Shown in pieces: positions 12,304-24,442 of a DNA stretch of 64,000 bases. The stretch covers positions 25,447,501-25,511,500 of the forward strand of contig NC_073355.2 in the NCBI RefSeq assembly GCF_027580225.2, read 5' to 3'. The stretch's first letter is position 1; every line of letters starts with the position of its first letter. Made by a program: the position numbers and the translations under genes. Source of the DNA: Misgurnus anguillicaudatus (Eukaryota; Chordata; Actinopteri; Cypriniformes; Cobitidae). The notes under the pieces are model-generated. The model was not told where the DNA came from. It worked only from the letters and a program-made list of their open reading frames with translations, and made no database searches.

Positions 12304-15300
12304 TCATATGTAAAGATCAAAGTCTATTCTCCTCGAGTTGTAGAATTGGGCACCTTCCTGGTCAATCCTTCTACAGTACACTCCATCACTGAAGTAGCCC
12401 TCATCCACCCAGTTCTGAAATGAGAGACAAAACCTAAGCGTTAATTCCTAATTCGCTTGAAGTACAATAGTGTTGATATAGATATTTTCAAACCTCTATG
12501 GCATCAAGTTAACATAAAATAAGGTGACCAGATTCTTAAAATGAAAATACAACTAAAATCTCATTTGTTTTATCTATGAATTAAAAATGGGAACAAACCC
12601 ATTTTTAAATGTTTTTGTCTTTTTATTGTTGTGGGTTCACAAATATAAAAAAACTCTTAAATCAAGATGCAAATTCACCTAAGAAAAAAAATATAACTTT
12701 AAGACAAAAATATAAAATTTAAGAGAATTTGTGCTTAAAACAAGCAAAAAAGAAATCTGCCAATGGGTAAGAAATTTTTTCTTGAATTAAGTGTTGGCAG
12801 ATATTTTTTGCTTGTTTTTTTATGTCATGTTTTCTTATGTCATTTTGCTCATCAAGAAAATGCATCTTGATTTGAGAATTTTTTGATATTTTACTAAAAA
12901 CAAGAAAAAAATACTAAGTAAAAAAGCCATTTTTTTGCAGTGTTTCTAATTCAATTATTGAACAATTTCTGTAGCCTAAATCTATAAATTTTTTCTTTTA
13001 TACAATGCACAGATTTGACATACCTCATCAAATTTACTTTAAAAGTACTAATTTCATAGCATTGTAAACGTAAAGAACAGAAGGGATTATAACAAATGCA
13101 CAGTACTATGCTGTACCATTAGTTCACTTCATTGGTTTATTACTTTAATTTAACATGTGTAGTTACTTTAGTACCTTAACCCTGATAACTTTGACTGTTT
13201 TCATATGTTATGATAACTTAATTGATGATAACTAACTTGATGACGCTTTCTCATGTCTCGTAGTAATTTCTTGTTCGCTAAAGCAGTGACGTGCGATCAA
13301 GTAGTAAGTGTAGCTTGCGACCCCCTCTGCTGGTGAAAATAATCATTACATGATTGCTCGGGTCTGGTACTCCAAAGGCTAATGATCAGGTTTTTCAGTG
13401 TATTTGCAGGTTGTTTTGGAAATGCTGTAAAACGGGGATATTTCCGGGGACAGCTCCAGTCGGGGACAGAACACCAAAAAAAAACGGTACTGTTCCCGGA
13501 AAGTGGGAACGTCTGGTCACCTTAACATAAAACCACAGAGCCACTCACTGTGTCCAAAATCGCATAGTCTGATAGTATATACTGAATTAGATGAAGTACC
13601 TACTGCTTTATTGTTAATAAAGTACATTCGATAAAATATGTGTCCGTGCAGCATGAATACATTTCGGACATACTGTATCGGCCATGTTTTCATTGTCATG
13701 TTTTTGACCTATGACTTAATCAGAACAACCGCAACATTTACGTATACGTTGTTTTATAAGGAACACATTTCCAAATCACTTAAAGAGCCAAGTCGGTTCA
13801 TAGATTTCTGGGATTTTTGTTAAATTCTCTTTTAAAAATTGAGTGGCTCCCCAGCTCGCATAGCTCAAAGTATTAGGTCATCCGGGTACTTGTATCCTAC
13901 TGTTGTTTTTTGAATACTATAAATTAAATACTATTCACTTCGCATACTGATTTTCGCCTACTATATAATATATAAGTAGGCGATTTTGGACGCATCAACT
14001 GTTTACATATTTGGAAGACAAGAACCTACAAATGGCTTACAATTTACAACTCTGCACATTAAAGGGACAATAATTAGGATTTACCCCCATCTAGTGGTGA
14101 AGTTGTATTTTGCATTCAAACGAATAGTGCTCTCTGGCGCCTCACTTTTCCAAATGCATGTTGCAACTACAGTAGCTGTTATGTAATCACTGATCTCCTT
14201 GTACATTTCAGTTGGTTCACATGTTTTGAACTAAAAGGCGTTGTGAAAACGTGTTGTGGTAGGCTAGTGCTTTTTGTCCCTCTCTGCCATTATAGTTTTT
14301 CAATATGGCAGAACGACATGGAAGCCTTCTTGTACTTACCTGTTCAATGTAAATAAAGAGAAGAAAATCTAAGCTTACAAAGAAAAGTCAGATCATTGGC
14401 AGATGTCATTTGACACCAATGAGGACATATTTATGAATAAAGACATTGATTTTAATTAATAAAATACTTAAAGAACTACACATTGTCCCTTTAAATTTGA
14501 AAAACGCAAAGCATTTACAGAAAAGAACACCTTTGTAAAATAATATTTTAATTTGCTTTGTAACAAAGGTCCTATAGTTTCTTACCTGCATCTGTTGACT
14601 GCTGAAGGGCCCATAGAGCTCAGAATTTTCCTTGGTGTCCCATTTGTACTCCCACATGACCTCATCGCTCACTGAAAAACAAACAGAACTATTATAGACA
14701 CATTGTATATAATCAAATATGTGATATTTCAGAGAGGATATCATAATAATTCAAACTTTGTTCACAATTATTAGTTTCACTGATGTTAAAGTACAATTAA
14801 TTTGTTTAAAACTGGCCTCATTACATGCTGGACAAATCACCATACACTGTCACTATGCTGTTTATTATTAGATTCACGTAAACACGGATCAGATATGAGT
14901 CACGTCTTAAGTAAACGTAAACATTCAGGACAAAAATTGAATATAGTCAAAAGCAGTGTTAACGTAGCCCAAATGGGGAACAAAAATTTGGGGATATGAC
15001 ACATCTAATCAATTTTTCTTTATATCTTCTTGTCGAGCGCCAGAAGTTATTTTTATGTAGGCTATATGGGTTAACGCGTTCATTTCCAATAAAGAAGGAA
15101 TAGATAATTTTCACCCACGTCGACTCCGCCTCGCACCACGCCCTCAGCTATGATAGGACACTGACCAAGTCTACGGGGCGGTTTCCCGGACAGGGTTTAG
15201 ATAAACCCAGGACTTATATTAAGAGATTAAAGTAGTTCTTACAAAAATACCTTACAAAAAAAAAGGTGTACATCTTGAGACCAAAAAATGCCACTGATAT

Positions 15301-18300
15301 ATGTTAAAATCAAACTTGAATTTTAGTCTGGGACTAAGATAAGTCCTGTATGGGAAACCACCCAATAAGGTTCATTTGAAATGAATATATCTAACTGCAG
15401 GACCACTAAAAAAAACATCAGATAATTCTTACCTCCGCTGTTGTCTTTATCCTCCTCGCTTTTTTCTATAGGATGCTTTTCATTGAATTTATCAGCGAAC
15501 ATGTCTAGCTCATCCTCTTCTTCTTCACTGTCATCTCGTGTCTTAGCTTCCGTATTTTTATTCATGCCTTTCAGCTTGTATGCCAGTTTTTCATAGGTTT
15601 GCTGATAAATTTCAAACTCCCCAGCCCCCACCAGTCTATCTGCTATTGCTGTCAGCTTGTCCAATTTATCCGCATCTCTGTTTGGAGTTTCATCTTTCTT
15701 CTCCTCTCCTTCTTTCAGCTTTCCTTTTTTCTTTTGTCCTCCAAGACCCCCAAGTCTCCGAAGAGCAGCGGCCACTGTTTCTCCAGGTGACATGAGCTCA
15801 ATAATGGCTTCTGTGAGTTGATAAAGACTGTATGTAGCCAGAGGGTCTTCTGCTGGTTCTTTCTCCTCTTCTTCCTCATCCGTGTCACTGTCTTTCTGTT
15901 GCTTCTCCCGCTGTATCTCCTCCTCTGCTTCGTCTTCATCACCAGCTCTTCTCTTCCGTTTGGCTGCAAGACCTTTCTTTTTCTTTTTTATTGGCTGTTC
16001 TTTAATCTTCACCTGTGTAAAAGAAGGGTAATCAAGCAACATCATTTGCTTATTGTTACTTAAAGCGATAGTTCACCTTAAAATGAATTTTTTTCTGTTT
16101 ATCAGCTTACCCCCATCCAAGATGTAGGTGACTTTGTTTCTTCAGTATTTCTATGATTTTTTACCTCTAATACACCACTAATGTCCAACAGCAATGAGCG
16201 TGTGCAATGAGTAGGTGGCGGTCTGCACCTGATAGTCATGATTGCAATCTACTATAAAACTTAAATGAAGAAGAAGATGTGCATGCACTCATTGCCGTTG
16301 GACATAATAGTGTATTAGAGAAAATCGTTTCATGTCTCAGGACATCAGTGTGTCATCACGAGCGCAAGGTTTCATTTAGATTTGTCTGTGCATGGTTTTT
16401 ACTCTCACAGATTTTGCTACCATTGACATGCACTATACGACTGACAGACTGAAATGGTGTGTGTTCTACTGAAGAAACAAAGTCGCCTACATCTTGGATG
16501 CCCTGGGGGTAGTAAGCTGATAAACATAAACATTTCATTTTAAGGTATATTAAGGTAAACTGTCGCTTTAACTTTCAATTTCAAGGTGCAGTGTGCTCTA
16601 CAGAGCGCATTTCTTCACCATGTTGTCTTATGCTGTGTTCACACCAGCCGCGGTAGAGGCGTCAAGCACGAGTGATTTCAATGTTAAGTCAATGTAAAGA
16701 TGCGTTGACGCGCATCTGGAGATACTGCGGCACGAATGAGGTGTTTAGCGCGTCGCGGAAAACGCAAATTCCACCTCATTTTTGCGTCTAGTTTGCGCAA
16801 ATGTCGCAAATTAAGAATTTTGAGCAAATTTTTACTTTGGCGGAAAAACGCGCTGCTTTAACCAATCAGGAGCTTGCTCTAGTAGAGACGTGATTACAAG
16901 AAGCAAGCAGAGTTGCAAAAGCCCCTCCCATGACGTGAATTTCCGTGTGAAAGTCTCGATGACTAGAATTTCAAGCATAGCTTTCACGTGAGAAAAAGCA
17001 AGTACACTCAAAATGTTCAAGCGTCCAACTACGCGTGGTAGCCACGAATTTGACGCCTCATACGCGTCTGGTGTGAACCCAACATTAGAAAACGAGCGGT
17101 GGACTGAGCAATTGTTGGTTGCAATTCGCAATCTCACAGCTAGATGCCACTAAAATCTACACACAGCACCTTCAATTTAACTTTTGCATCAAACATTGAA
17201 GCAAAACTCACCCAGTCAATATTGTCCAGCCAGTTGTCCCTGATGTCTTTATCCTTGTTAACAAAATAGTTTCCCTCAGAATCAAAGTGTCCCTCCTCCA
17301 TTTCTTCATCGAGGTTAAAAGGGGTGATGCGTACCCCCTCATCATAGTCAATTGTTGCCATTTCCTGACCTGTGAATACAAATGGTAATTCCTCATTTGT
17401 AATATACATTTTGTGATACACAGCTTTTTGCTGTTATTTAAGACAGACAGAAAGCAATGGGGGGAATAAGAGTGTAGGATTGCAAAAATGACTACAAGTC
17501 AGAATTCGAACTTCAGTTGCCTTTTACGCTGATGCGCTACATGTCAGTAGGGCTGACCACACAGCCACAGCTCTGACATAGTTAGCAACTCCTAACTTTA
17601 ACATTTGTTACAAACTGTTTTTTCACATAAAATAATTCGACATTTTCAAAATCCCAGAGCCTTACTATAGCAGAAAGAAAATATATAAGAAACTGGAGTA
17701 CATTAAAAAGAAAATAATAAAATATCACAAACCTTCCACATCATCCTCAGCAAGTATGTCGTATTTGCTGGATTTTTCTCCATCCTCTCCATCATCTTCC
17801 TCATCACTATCCAAAGAGTGTTTCTCCTTAAATCTGGATCCTGGACCACTTACAACATCAACCATCTGGAAGATGATGTGGACAAATCACACAGAATTGT
17901 TAATTACAATACTGTACAGTTTATTACATTAGAATACCATTTAGTAGCGGTTTCTTGGACAGGGTTTAGATTAATCCATAACTAGACATTAGCTATACTA
18001 GGAGATTTTTACAACAAAAAAAATTACAAAAACAATACTGGTGTGAATCTTGAGATAAAACAAATCTTTTACACTAATAATAAAAAGTTTCAATCAGGTT
18101 TAATCACAATAATCGTCAACTGCAAACATTCATAAAAATGGATCTCAAATGGGTCATTCCTGAGTGTCTTCCTTGAATTTCATGGAAATAACCGCACACA
18201 TTTACAGTGTATGTGTAAATATAACAAAATGATAAAGCACAGACCCTCTTTTTTGGAACATCCTCTTCCAATGTAAGCTCCCCGTCTTTATCCTCAAATG

Positions 18301-18319
18301 TCACTTTCCTTTTCGACAT
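12304..18319 (-). CDS. cd2bp2: CD2 cytoplasmic-tail binding protein 2 (U5 snRNP 52K)
   Basis: GYF-domain protein of the U5 snRNP that binds proline-rich ligands and PRPF6 during tri-snRNP assembly; nuclear. Coding exons on the minus strand: 18319-18245, 17865-17733, 17369-17212, 16012-15433, 14671-14586, 12414-12304; all are in frame and encode 380 residues (human 341). The N-terminus MSKRKVTF, the block [17 protein letters not shown], the conserved [15 protein letters not shown] and DNWLDNIDW, an acidic/Lys-rich middle, and the C-terminal GYF domain (from W322; GPF at 336-338, W346, GYF at 350-352, ending RRIDFDLYI) are all as expected for the family. The ATG exon has an acceptor one base before the ATG, so exon 1 is non-coding. 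The exon ending at 18245 has a weak donor (GTCTGT). The introns carry five or more MITEs. Its promoter is shared head-to-head with the PHETA gene. Confidence 0.97.
12520..13524. mobile_element. hAT element with 8-bp target duplication
   Basis: The ends are TAAGGTGACCAGA and TCTGGTCACCTTA. ACATAAAA is duplicated at 12512-12519 and 13525-13532. The interior holds an inverted poly-A/T-rich block (12660-12930). It lies in the last cd2bp2 intron. No transposase is visible. Confidence 0.85.
13551..13992. mobile_element. MITE with terminal inverted repeats
   Basis: TGTCCAAAATCGC at the left end is mirrored by GCGATTTTGGACG at the right, with sub-terminal copies of the GCATA/TATGC type. The family was not identified and the exact ends are approximate. 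Confidence 0.6.
14059..14494. mobile_element. TTAA-flanked MITE
   Basis: TTAAAGGGACAAT at the left and ATTGTCCCTTTAA at the right, with TTAA termini. It lies in the cd2bp2 intron, about 90 bases from the GYF-domain exon. Confidence 0.75.
15178..15364. mobile_element. Short MITE, GGTTTCC(C)GGACAGGG family
   Basis: The left end CGGTTTCCCGGACAGGGTTT is mirrored by AGTCCTGTATGGGAAACCAC at the right. Related elements lie at 17950-18115, 23371-23607 and 58562-58787, so one family is present at least four times in this window. Confidence 0.65.
16060..16571. mobile_element. Palindromic TTAA MITE
   Basis: TTAAAGCGATAGTTCACCTT at the left; the right arm ends AAGGTAAACTGTCGCTTTAA. The two arms stay complementary deep into the element (AGTCACCTACATC type blocks). 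It lies in the cd2bp2 intron. Confidence 0.8.
16631..17084. mobile_element. PIF/Harbinger-like MITE
   Basis: TGCTGTGTTCACACCAG at the left and CTGGTGTGAACCCAACA at the right, with target TTA at 16628-16630 and 17085-17087. A second, truncated and inverted member of the family is at 40450-40775. Confidence 0.8.
17950..18115. mobile_element. Decayed one-ended MITE of the GGACAGGG family
   Basis: CGGTTTCTTGGACAGGGTTT at the left matches the terminal sequence of the element at 15178. The right terminus is not recognisable. Confidence 0.45.
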
Positions 18320-18799
18320 GCTAACAGAAACATAAAGCATTAGACTACATAACTCAACCACTAATACAGTTCAGTTTGATTACCTGTCTATTGGTTATAC
18401 ATAGAAAACAACATTGGTTTAAGACATGCATGCAAATAATAAAAACGAAGACACTTAACTACGTGCCAACACAGCAAATAACTTCAATGGGGCAAGCAAG
18501 TTAATACCTATTTGAACATGCCCAAACCTTTATACAAAGATATATTGCATATATTGATTTTAAAACCTGTGGGGTTTGATTAAATAATTGTTTGGTTCAA
18601 ATTTCCAAACCTGCCGTATTGCGCGAGTGAGCGCATGATACGAGCGTGCACGTAAAGCGTAACAAGCTAGCTAATGTTTACAAAACACAAACACCACATA
18701 CAGCAGACTTTAACCAAATTGATTGGTTAGGCTGGTGCAAAAAACAATAATAAACTGGGCAAAACTTTGAGTAGATATAGTAACAGACGTGGTAAAAAT

Positions 18800-19640
18800 A
18801 TTTACCTGATTGTTATTTTCCCCGCTGCGCCATTCAACTAAATCTGAAACCGGAACAACGTCATCTCTGTAAACGGGAGATTGTCGTCTCTAGCGCCGCA
18901 CAGAGGCCATGAAATGAATAATGGTTTCTTTTCCTGGAAATATAAATTAATTCACAAGCACCTGCTGTACTTTTCTTATTGATCCATTGCACTGTCATTT
19001 AAAGTAACTTTTTAAACGTAGTAGATCTATATTAAGTATATTTAATAGATTTTTCTGTTAACATTTGAATTATGTGGCTTGTGGGGAGTATTTTACTGTA
19101 TGGATGGGGTAAATCTTTATTAAAGGAAGCATTCCAAATACATACAACAATTTAAACATGTCAATTATTAATTTCCAGACTGCAGCCACGTCAAATATTA
19201 ACTGACCAAAAAACACTAAACACACGGTTCAGATTTGGTACCTGCATTAGAAATTAGGATCAATAAAGTACTATTACTATTTGTCTAAAGGTATATTTGT
19301 ATTTTTGCAGGAAAGGCAGTTTGAACCATTCTTTAAACTTTTACCGGTTGATCAATAATTAAGTTTTGACTGAAATCCCATACAGCCTGCTGCTGTTTCA
19401 ACTTTCAGTCTATAGAGAATAACGCGCAGGGTTTGTTACCAGGAAGTGGGTCGCGTTATTTTTATTTGAACACACTTCACTTGCTAGACGATGTGAGGGC
19501 TTGCGCTGGAAATACTTAACTTATATCGTCATGCTCTTTTATCTGTACACCATGTACAATAGCCGGAGCTGTCGGCGTTTAATTTGACGTGATGTAACTT
19601 CGATAATTATCGGAAATACGATACCGGCAAAAGTAAGTTA
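18800..19640. promoter_or_regulatory. Divergent promoter between cd2bp2 and the PHETA gene
   Basis: On the minus strand a non-coding cd2bp2 exon ends at 18806 with the donor AATCAG|GTAAAT; its upstream side is GC-rich with CCGGAAC and GGCGC motifs. On the plus strand a probable non-coding PHETA exon ends at 19632 with a strong donor AAA|GTAAGT, preceded by an ETS-type CAGGAAGTG at about 19440. The two inferred start regions are about 0.6 kb apart. Start sites were not determined. Confidence 0.55.
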
Positions 19641-19983
19641 CACCTGATAAACATTTAATCGATCTTTAACTCTTTCTCTCACAATTCTTGTAACGTTATT
19701 TATTTTGTTCCGTTCACTTACTTCTCTCTTTACATATTTATATAAATATATGCTTAAAAAGTAAACAGTGCGTCGTATTTCCGTGGCAATCTCTGATTAA
19801 ATGACAGTCCCTGCGTTACTAGACAGACAGAGTTTCTCATCTCACAACTTCCCTTTTCTGTACCACGATTTAGTTATTGTTGGTTTTTCTGAAATACAAA
19901 AAGATGACTTAGCAGACTGTATTTAAATTACTTTTCATTTAAAGCTCGTATTAAGACACGGCTGCACGCCAGGTGGCGTTGTA

Positions 19984-21383
19984 ATGAAGATCCATGAGAA
20001 GATTGTAACACATTACCTGTCCTGCACTACACCTGTAGATAAGGAGGGATACCTCTATAAAAAGGTAAGGGTTTGACGGTTTTATTTCATCCAGGTATTT
20101 AATAAAATGTGGGATGGTATTATTATTATTATTATTAACAAATATATATTTTATTTTAATTAATTAATTAATTAATTAATTAATTAACTTATCACATAGT
20201 TAGCACCAACATAAGCAATTGACTGTATCTAAAAGTATGTAATAAAATAAGTAATATTTACTAGCAGATTTAATAAAAAAAGCACCAAAAATGTAACCAC
20301 TGGAGAATTAGAGGTGCTGCAACACTTATTATTTCATACACATTGGCCTACTTTTTGTTATCCATTTTTAGAAAGTAGCAGTCATCTGTGCTGTTTCAAA
20401 AAAAAAAAAAAAAAAAAAAAAAACTAGGATAGGATATTTACATATTATGTTTCCCTCCTACTTATTTTTGAATTATGATCTCATCCACAGAGGGAGAGGA
20501 ACACAACTTACCTGCGACGCTGGTTTGTATTAAAGGGGAATCTGTTGTATTATCAGGAGCGTCCGGGTGATCGTAATCTCTTAGGTGTGATTGTTCTGGA
20601 GGGCTGCATGGTGCAAGTATGTGAGACGGATGGTGAGTTCAGTTTCTCTTTGGTGTTCACTGGACCAGGCCTTCGTACTTATAGATTAGCTGCTGATGAC
20701 CATCTAAGCCAGGAGAGTTGGATCAGTGCTTTGCTTTGTGCCAGTCACCTCTACCTTTCAATGATCGTCAGTGACCTGGAGAGACTTTACAAAGGTGATC
20801 TGCTTATACGTTGTGCTATTTGTGTATGTATTTATTTGAATACAGGTTCGACCTTTCTATGAAAAGTGTTTGGTTGTAATATGTTTTTATATCTACTCTC
20901 AATCAAACAGAAGCTAGAAAAGAGAAAGGGCTTTGTGATCTCATACAGACCTGTGCTGTGACTGCTGGATGTGAGAAAACATCCAATGATACAATGGCTT
21001 CCTGGAACACAAGACACCCCAATTTCGGAAACGGGGCTTCCGTGGCGCCAAGAGATGTGCGAAGCTACAGTACCGGTGCAGTACCACCTTCTATTATGCC
21101 AAACAGACCCATCAGCTATAGTCTTCAGGCCCCTCCTATTCCCAAAACCACCAATAAGCGATCTCCAAAGCTTTGGCCGAAGAGAAACGCCCATGTCACA
21201 CCCTTAAACAGTCCTGCAATATCTTATGGAGAGTGGCCAGCTGTGGGTTTTGATCCATTAGAAGATTTTACCAAACTGCATGAGCTATATGGAAATGAGG
21301 TTAGGCAGCTAAGAGCAGAATGGCTAAAGAAAAAGCAAGGGGAGGTGAAAAACATTGAGGAGAATCTCATTGACCTTGGCTAA
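19984..21383 (+). CDS. Sesquipedalian/PHETA-family PH-domain endosomal adaptor
   Basis: The family (PHETA1/Ses1, PHETA2/Ses2) acts in endosome-to-Golgi and recycling traffic and binds the phosphatases OCRL and INPP5B. Coding exons: 19984-20064, 20491-20794, 20911-21383, in frame, 285 residues (human members about 250-260). The PH domain covers about residues 19-118: DKEGYLYKK, then YLRRWFVLKGNLLYY, GVIVLEGCMVQV and the helix with QESWISALL. A low-complexity linker follows, then the C-terminal F&H motif with F248 and H252 (EDFTKLHELYGNEV), which contacts the OCRL RhoGAP-like domain in known members; the tail continues RQLRAEWLKKK. A probable 5' acceptor at 19944 supports a non-coding first exon. 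Human PHETA1/2 are not in 16p11.2, so this may be a third paralogue rather than pheta1 or pheta2; no symbol is assigned. Confidence 0.9.
20155..20187. repeat. (TTAA)n simple repeat
   Basis: An ATTA/TTAA tetranucleotide run in the first coding intron of the PHETA gene. A 25-base A-run follows at 20398-20422. Confidence 0.9.
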
Positions 21384-23370
21384 AGCAACATCAAAGTGGA
21401 GCCCATACCAGTCCTATGCCAACCTGCATTATTTTGTTTATACTTACATCTAAATATTGCTGTCTGTAATCATGTTATGTAACAAAATGATCAATGTACT
21501 GTAATGTAGTAGCTATGGTTGTAGTAAATCTGATACTACTATTGTTTTAAGGTTATGAAAGTATGTGGTGGAGCACTGACTTTTGATCCTGGCAACCCTT
21601 CTGGTAAAGATCTTCTCATTTCTGTGTACCTTTCAGCTTGGTTCCTTATTGCAGAACTGAGGTCGCTGTAGTTTTACCCCATCCCTTAAGTTAACTATGT
21701 GCTGATTTTTATAACAGCAACCATTATTTTCACAACCAAATTGAATTTAATGTTAACTTTTTTGAAGTGATGTCTGCTTTTATGTGTTGATTGTATATTT
21801 GTGAATGCAAAATAATAATTATTCATTGGATGTTCTTAATTTGTATTGTGGTAGCCTAAATGTTTGTGATTTTTTTTGCAATTTTAACAGATTAAATTGT
21901 TTTGTGTTTATTGAAAAATGTTCTTTTATATGACAGTAAGAATGTAAATTAAGTTTTAGTGTACATAGTGTGGCCTGGCTCAAAATGTGATTGTGTTGTG
22001 CAGTGGATTAGATATCCAAGTGACTGTGTATACAGTAGTTCTTCCTTTTCTGAATTTGTTTCACACAGTTCTTGAGGTTTCACAAATAAACCAAAATACC
22101 GCGTTTGTCTTCCTCTTTCACTCTGCTTCAATTCTCTGGAGATGTACAGTAAATGTCATTTGCATTCTACGTGATCTACTGGTGTTACTCAAGACATTTA
22201 GGAGACTAAATGCAGTATTTAAATACACGAGGTTCTTGAAATCGTGCAATTTTGTAATTGAAATATTTATAGATCTGATAATCAGCAAATTTCGAAGTAA
22301 ATTAGTTTGTATGCTTTTTAAGTCAAGCATACTGCTTTAAAGAGAAGCCACTAGAGGGCACTGCACTTCAGTAATTCAGTATTAAGAAGAGTTTCAGGTG
22401 CTCACAATCACTAATGGCACAAGTGATGTTTTGTTAAATACTGCTCTTCTTTTGTGAGAAATAACAGTAATTTTAGATTTCTGATATAATATATATTAAC
22501 AATTGCTATGACGAGCATTTGCTGTCTTAATGTAGCTTGATTTTATGTTTTTATATTTGATGCATTTAATGATTTGACGAGATTAATATGGTGAATATTA
22601 GGTTTGGTGAAGTTCATCTACACTCTCTCAGTAATTTAGGGAAGAGCTGAGCACAAAGAAACGCTTTTTGGCTTTGGCTATATCATTCAAAAATATTTAA
22701 GTTAGATTAATAATAAAAAGGCACAGATTGCTTGACCCTGTATAAATATGTAAATAGTCATGTTACAATTAACCCTGTGTTAGTTTGTGCCCTGATCACT
22801 AATTCATTCTGTTGATCTTAATGGTATATTAAACCAGTATATTGTGGTTTTTCATTTTGAAATCTTAATGGCTAAGAATGAAATGTCATTGAAACTTCAC
22901 TGTTTTTGTTTTATTGTAAAAAAAAAAAGCAAAAAAGCAAATTACATTATAATAAATAGAGATATAGTCTTAATGTTTCTTTAACTCAACATTAAATATT
23001 GCCTTTGTAGTAAAGCCAATATTGCTGTTTGTTCAATAATTTATCAAATCTGGGAAATGAGAGATTTTGCAAAACATTATATTAGAGCTCTGACAACAAA
23101 ACAATGTGAATACCTTGAGTATGAAATACAATTGAAATATCATTTCAACTTCAACCTTTCACACCAGTGTTAAGATGTCCGACCCCTATGGTGATAGTGT
23201 GGCTGCCTGTACCTTACCCAAATTTCAGTCATCTCTGTGGTGATAAACAGATTTGAGTAAAAGATAACATTACATCCATTACATGTACTGTATCTACAGT
23301 AGATACATGCTCACATAGACTATACATAAAACAAAAGCAGTTAACAAAGTGTCATATTTTACTTATATAC
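21384..23370 (+). other. PHETA 3' UTR and following intergenic DNA
   Basis: AT-rich sequence after the stop. AATAAA hexamers occur at 22085-22090 and 22951-22956, so a 3' UTR of either about 0.7 or 1.6 kb is possible. I see no further coding exon on either strand. Confidence 0.45.
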
Positions 23371-23607
23371 CCTGGTTTCACAGACAAGGATTTAAGGCTA
23401 GTCCTAGACTAAAACACATGTTTGAGCTGTTTTAACTGAAAATAGCTTGCACTGACAGATCTTAAAAATGCCAGTGCCATTGATTTCTCTTAAGATAAAC
23501 ACCAGTAATGTATTTTTCTTAAGGAATGTTTATAAAAGATGCTAAAACATCTTCATTTAACAAAGGCCTAGTCCTGGCTTTAGCTAAGCCTTGTCTGTGA
23601 AACCAGG
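23371..23607. mobile_element. Short palindromic MITE, CCTGGTTTCACAGACAAGG family
   Basis: CCTGGTTTCACAGACAAGG and CCTTGTCTGTGAAACCAGG are perfect 19-bp inverted ends, and the interior is also partly self-complementary. It is related to the elements at 15178 and 58562. Confidence 0.85.
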
Positions 23608-23781
23608 CCATTGTGTGTTATGAAAATATTTCAGATAAAAGATTGGAATGGGAAGATGTTCTCTGACCCAGTATTCTTCCTCAGTCCTTCCCTCTCTCAT
23701 ACATTGTATGCTGTTCCATATATAGCTGTAGGAGGACTGTGCTAAGCATAGACTATTCCCTAGCTAATTTAAGAACAAGCC

Positions 23782-24198
23782 TATAGACCTTTTTACAGCC
23801 CACGTGATCAAATATCCTGCGCGCTCAGTTTGGCAACAGAAGTGGTGTTGTTCCCCAGTGGTTCTAACATGTTAGCAATTCAGAAAGTTTTATTAAAACG
23901 GTTTCCCAGCATTAAAATGTCTGGATGTTGCATTTGGTTGCACTTGCACTAATATAATATACTAATATACATATGTATGTATCTGGTCAATATTTGGCCA
24001 TCTGCTAACGTCTTCTATCCACTCCTATAGTACACGGATCTGGTAGCTATGTTGAAAAAGTTGATAAAGTTAAGTTTTTAAAACATCTTTGTCTGTCTGT
24101 GTTGCATCACTGTTGATTCTTGCCATACTTCTGTTGCCAGTATGTGCGCGCATACGCTGCCACGTCATTATTGTGTACAAACAGTAAAAGGGTCTATA
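23782..24198. mobile_element. MITE with TATAGACC ends
   Basis: TATAGACCTTTTTAC at the left and GTAAAAGGGTCTATA at the right. The same terminal motif bounds the element at 62091-62495. Confidence 0.7.
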
Positions 24199-24442
24199 AT
24201 CACTTTAGCATTATTTTAGGAGTTATCAATAGGGGAAAAATATAATAAAAAAAAATCAATTTGTCACAATATTCGTGTGAAAATGTCATGTTTCGTCCAA
24301 CATTGCTGTCGATACAGTATATGTAGATAGATATGTTCAAAAAAAATTAATAAATGCATACTTCTTTAAAAAAAAAAAGTACAAATTCAAGCTGGTTACT
24401 AAAACAGCTAGAGATGTTGCAGAATTCTATTAAATATCTCCT

